From positions 1-7,260 of the forward strand of contig RFSL01000044.1 of the NCBI GenBank assembly GCA_009923965.1: a stretch of DNA of 7,260 nt, read 5' to 3'. Shown here in pieces: positions 5,036-7,260 of this stretch. The notes beneath the pieces were generated by a model. The model was given only the letters and a program-made list of their open reading frames with translations. It made no database searches and was not told the origin of the DNA. The translations under genes were made by a program, and so were the position numbers. Origin of the DNA: Flavobacteriia bacterium. GTDB taxonomy: Bacteria; Bacteroidota; Bacteroidia; Flavobacteriales_D; Crocinitomicaceae. The number at the start of each line of letters is the position of its first letter. The stretch's first letter is position 1.

Positions 5036-6679
5036 ATGGCAATTTCAGAAAAAGAATTAGCATTTAACTTCAATGAAGATCAAATGCGCTTGAAAATAAG
5101 AGGTTTAGAGCAAGAATTAGAAAAGATATATGAAGGAGGTGGAAAAGCTCGAAGACAAAAATTACACGACAGTGGAAAACTAACTGCTCGAGAACGAATT
5201 AATCTTCTTTTAGACCCAGAAACTGAACGTATTGAAATTGGCGCACTCGCTGGTTTTGGAATGTACAAGGAACATGGCGGCTGTCCTTCAGGAGGCGTTG
5301 TAATTGTAATTGGCTACGTTAAAAAGAAACAAGTAATTGTTGTTGCAAATGACGCTACAGTTAAAGCTGGAGCTTGGTTTCCAATAAGTGGAAAAAAGAA
5401 TTTAAGGGCGCAAGAAATTGCAATGGAAAATCATTTACCGATTATTTATTTAGTAGATTCTGCAGGCGTTTATCTTCCAATGCAAGACGAGATTTTTGCC
5501 GACAAGGAACATTTCGGAAGGATTTTTAGAAACAATGCAATTATGAGCTCCATGGGAATCGTTCAGATTGCTGCAGTAATGGGTTCTTGTGTTGCCGGAG
5601 GTGCATATTTACCAATTATGTCGGATGAATCTTTAATTGTAAATAAAACAGGCACCATTTTCTTGGCGGGATCCTATCTTGTTAAAGCTGCTATTGGAGA
5701 AAGTATTGACAATGAAACATTGGGTGGAGCAAGATCTCAAACTGAGGTATCCGGAATATGTGATTACAAAGTTGAAAATGATCAAGAATGTCTCTCTAAA
5801 ATTAGAGATTTAATTAGCAAGATTGGAGAAAAACCAAAGGCTGGATTTGACAGAATAGAAAGTATAGAGCCAAAAGAGGCCTTAAAGAAAGTGTACGGAA
5901 TTATTCCTGCAGATCGATCAAAGCCATACAACACAAAAGAGATATTGAAATGCCTTCTTGATAATTCTGAATTTACAGAATATAAAGAGATTTATGGTAA
6001 ATCAATTATTACAGCTTATGCTAGAATTGATGGCTGGAGCATAGGAATCGTGGTCAACAACCGCGAAATATCCAAAAATTCAAAAGGAGAAATGCAATTT
6101 GGAGGAGTAATCTACTCTGATTCTGCAGATAAAGCAGCTCGATTTATCATGAATTGTAATCAAAAAAACATCCCTCTGGTTTTCTTGCATGATGTTACAG
6201 GATTTATGGTAGGCTCAAAAAGTGAAAATGGTGGAATCATAAAGGATGGAGCAAAAATGGTAAGCGCAATGGCAAACAGCGTAGTTCCAAAATTTTCCAT
6301 AATAATGGGGAATTCATATGGTGCTGGAAATTACGCCATGTGTGGAAAAGCATATGATCCTCGCTTAATTGTTGGGTGGCCAAGTGCAGAAATTGGCGTT
6401 ATGTCAGGTGCTGCCGCTGCTAAAACACTTCTTCAAATAGAAGTTGCTACATTAAAAGGAAAAGGCGAGGAAATAACTCCAAAACGAGAAAAAGAACTAT
6501 TCGACTCTATTAAGAATAAGTACGATGAGCAAATATCTCCATATTATGCAGCAAGTCGCCTATGGATAGATGCCATTATTGATCCTGTTGAAACCCGCAA
6601 AATAATATCAATGGGAATTGAAATGGCCAATCATGCACCTATTGAAAAAAGATACAATGTTGGAGTAATTCAAACTTAA
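5036..6679 (+). CDS. Acyl-CoA carboxylase carboxyltransferase (beta) subunit, MCC-beta-like
   Basis: This 547-residue protein should transfer the carboxyl group from carboxybiotin to an acyl-CoA in the cytoplasm. It is a complete carboxyltransferase with two crotonase-like halves. The N-terminal half has GGGKARRQKLH (34-44), GKLTARERINLLLD (47-60), VANDATVKAG (103-112), LRAQEIA (123-129), LVDSAGVYLPMQ (139-150) and the oxyanion-hole loop GSCVAGGAY (183-191). The C-terminal half has HDVTGFMVG (385-393), KDGAKMV (403-409), the second loop GNSYGAGNYAMCG (425-437), SPYYAASRLW (501-510) and DAIIDPVETR (512-521). The 'LRAQEIA', 'KDGAKMV' and 'PYYAA-RLW' blocks resemble 3-methylcrotonyl-CoA carboxylase beta (leucine degradation) more than propionyl-CoA or acetyl-CoA carboxylase subunits, and I recall near-identical proteins across flavobacteria annotated only as acyl-CoA carboxylase. 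The substrate is therefore inferred. No biotin carboxylase/carrier partner lies in the window. An ATG start with an acidic, charged N-terminus fits the family length. Confidence 0.95.
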   Translation: MAISEKELAFNFNEDQMRLKIRGLEQELEKIYEGGGKARRQKLHDSGKLTARERINLLLDPETERIEIGALAGFGMYKEHGGCPSGGVVIVIGYVKKKQVIVVANDATVKAGAWFPISGKKNLRAQEIAMENHLPIIYLVDSAGVYLPMQDEIFADKEHFGRIFRNNAIMSSMGIVQIAAVMGSCVAGGAYLPIMSDESLIVNKTGTIFLAGSYLVKAAIGESIDNETLGGARSQTEVSGICDYKVENDQECLSKIRDLISKIGEKPKAGFDRIESIEPKEALKKVYGIIPADRSKPYNTKEILKCLLDNSEFTEYKEIYGKSIITAYARIDGWSIGIVVNNREISKNSKGEMQFGGVIYSDSADKAARFIMNCNQKNIPLVFLHDVTGFMVGSKSENGGIIKDGAKMVSAMANSVVPKFSIIMGNSYGAGNYAMCGKAYDPRLIVGWPSAEIGVMSGAAAAKTLLQIEVATLKGKGEEITPKREKELFDSIKNKYDEQISPYYAASRLWIDAIIDPVETRKIISMGIEMANHAPIEKRYNVGVIQT

Positions 6680-7260
6680 TCCTCGTCCATATTTTTTTTG
6701 CCATTGAAATAGAAGGTGTAGCCAAAACTTATTGTGAATGCTGATGCTATTTTAGAGAAATCGGCACTGGAATAACCCATACTTGAATCTAAAATCCCTA
6801 TCGTTTCTGGTGTAAAATTAAATCCATAAAAAGGAAATCCAATTGTAAAACGATACGAACTATTAACAGAAGAAGTCGCTATAAATGAAATAAATGGCTC
6901 AACAAAGGTCGCTTCAGTTCTCCTATAATTTTTTATTGAATCACTTACAGCAAAAGAATTTAAATAACCAATTTTAAATCCTGTTTCTGTACCAAACCGT
7001 TCTGTCCAAAATTTTTCATGTCCAAGTTTTAAGAAGGTAGCAGCAGAATGAATTCCCCCAAATATTTTTGGCTGCACTCTAAATTCATTGATTGCAAAAT
7101 AGGAATAATGCAATCCTATTCCAAAAGAAATACCATTCTTTAGCGCGTATTGATAGGATGGTGAGATGCAAACTAAACCTTGCATAATGGATCTATACGC
7201 TTTATTATTGGTTGCGTTTGGCAATCCTAATTCACAAGTAAAAGAATCATCAGGATTTAT
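6676..7260 (-). CDS. Partial outer-membrane beta-barrel protein (5' end beyond window)
   Basis: The reading frame stays open to the right edge of the window, so the true start lies outside and only about 194 C-terminal residues are visible. A TTG near 7222-7224 could pose as a start but is not convincing, because the upstream codons (INPDDSFTCELG) continue in the same style. The visible part shows repeated amphipathic, aromatic-rich strands such as YQYALKNGISFGIGLHYSYF, TGFKIGYLNSF, YRFTIGFPFYGFNF and a late AFTISFGYTFYF, separated by polar turns. This is the pattern of a small Bacteroidetes outer-membrane beta-barrel. A short charged tail (GKKNMDED) follows the last strand, so the protein does not end on the aromatic residue many barrels use. 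No substrate can be assigned. Its stop codon overlaps that of the convergent carboxyltransferase gene. Confidence 0.7.
   Translation of the reverse strand: MNPDDSFTCELGLPNATNNKAYRSIMQGLVCISPSYQYALKNGISFGIGLHYSYFAINEFRVQPKIFGGIHSAATFLKLGHEKFWTERFGTETGFKIGYLNSFAVSDSIKNYRRTEATFVEPFISFIATSSVNSSYRFTIGFPFYGFNFTPETIGILDSSMGYSSADFSKIASAFTISFGYTFYFNGKKNMDED

Noticed and set aside
5080..5268. Minus-strand open frame of 62 codons inside the carboxyltransferase gene
   Set aside because: It is antisense to the conserved N-terminal half of the carboxyltransferase; no independent support.
7222..7224. TTG as the start of the last minus-strand gene
   Set aside because: The frame remains open to the window edge with barrel-like codons upstream, so the gene is better treated as 5'-partial.

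Overview
The window looks like a chromosomal piece of a low-GC Bacteroidetes bacterium, most likely from the Flavobacteriales side. Three things point there: an acyl-CoA carboxylase carboxyltransferase of the type I know from flavobacteria, an 801-residue TonB-dependent receptor with a carboxypeptidase-like N-terminal extension, and promoter-like TAnnTTTG elements rather than typical sigma-70 boxes. The sequence is AT-rich throughout except for the first ~250 bases.

Layout. Bases 1-255 are noticeably richer in GC (about 45% by hand count over 1-240, against about 24% over 301-480) and packed with short perfect hairpins; I cannot assign them. They run directly into the C-terminal two-thirds of a small DUF4870 (Tic20-like) membrane protein whose normal N-terminus is missing. 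This suggests a rearrangement or insertion junction near position 256, or an assembly junction. A strong inverted repeat at 520-551 closes that gene and also serves the convergent gene on the other strand. Next come three minus-strand genes, read right to left: a dicarboxylate/amino acid:cation symporter (3637-4884), a small single-membrane-segment protein of unknown function (3063-3587), and a TonB-dependent receptor resembling the heme/hemoglobin receptor group (567-2972). The small protein and the receptor probably form a two-gene unit with its own promoter next to 3592-3599. A 151-base divergent intergenic region holds a perfect 9-bp inverted repeat flanking a promoter-like element, just ahead of the plus-strand carboxyltransferase gene (5036-6679). 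The last gene (6676 to beyond the window edge, minus strand) encodes the C-terminal part of a predicted outer-membrane beta-barrel protein; its stop codon overlaps the carboxylase stop codon.

How the genes work together. The receptor and small-protein pair plausibly form an outer-membrane uptake unit. The symporter (acidic amino acids or C4-dicarboxylates) and the carboxyltransferase (a biotin-dependent branched-chain or short-chain acyl-CoA carboxylase) are ordinary nutrient-use genes with no demonstrated link to it. No phage, CRISPR, toxin-antitoxin, defence or biosynthetic system was found. The points most worth a second look are the anomalous left edge, the operator-like dyad before the carboxylase gene, and the uncharacterised small protein beside the receptor.
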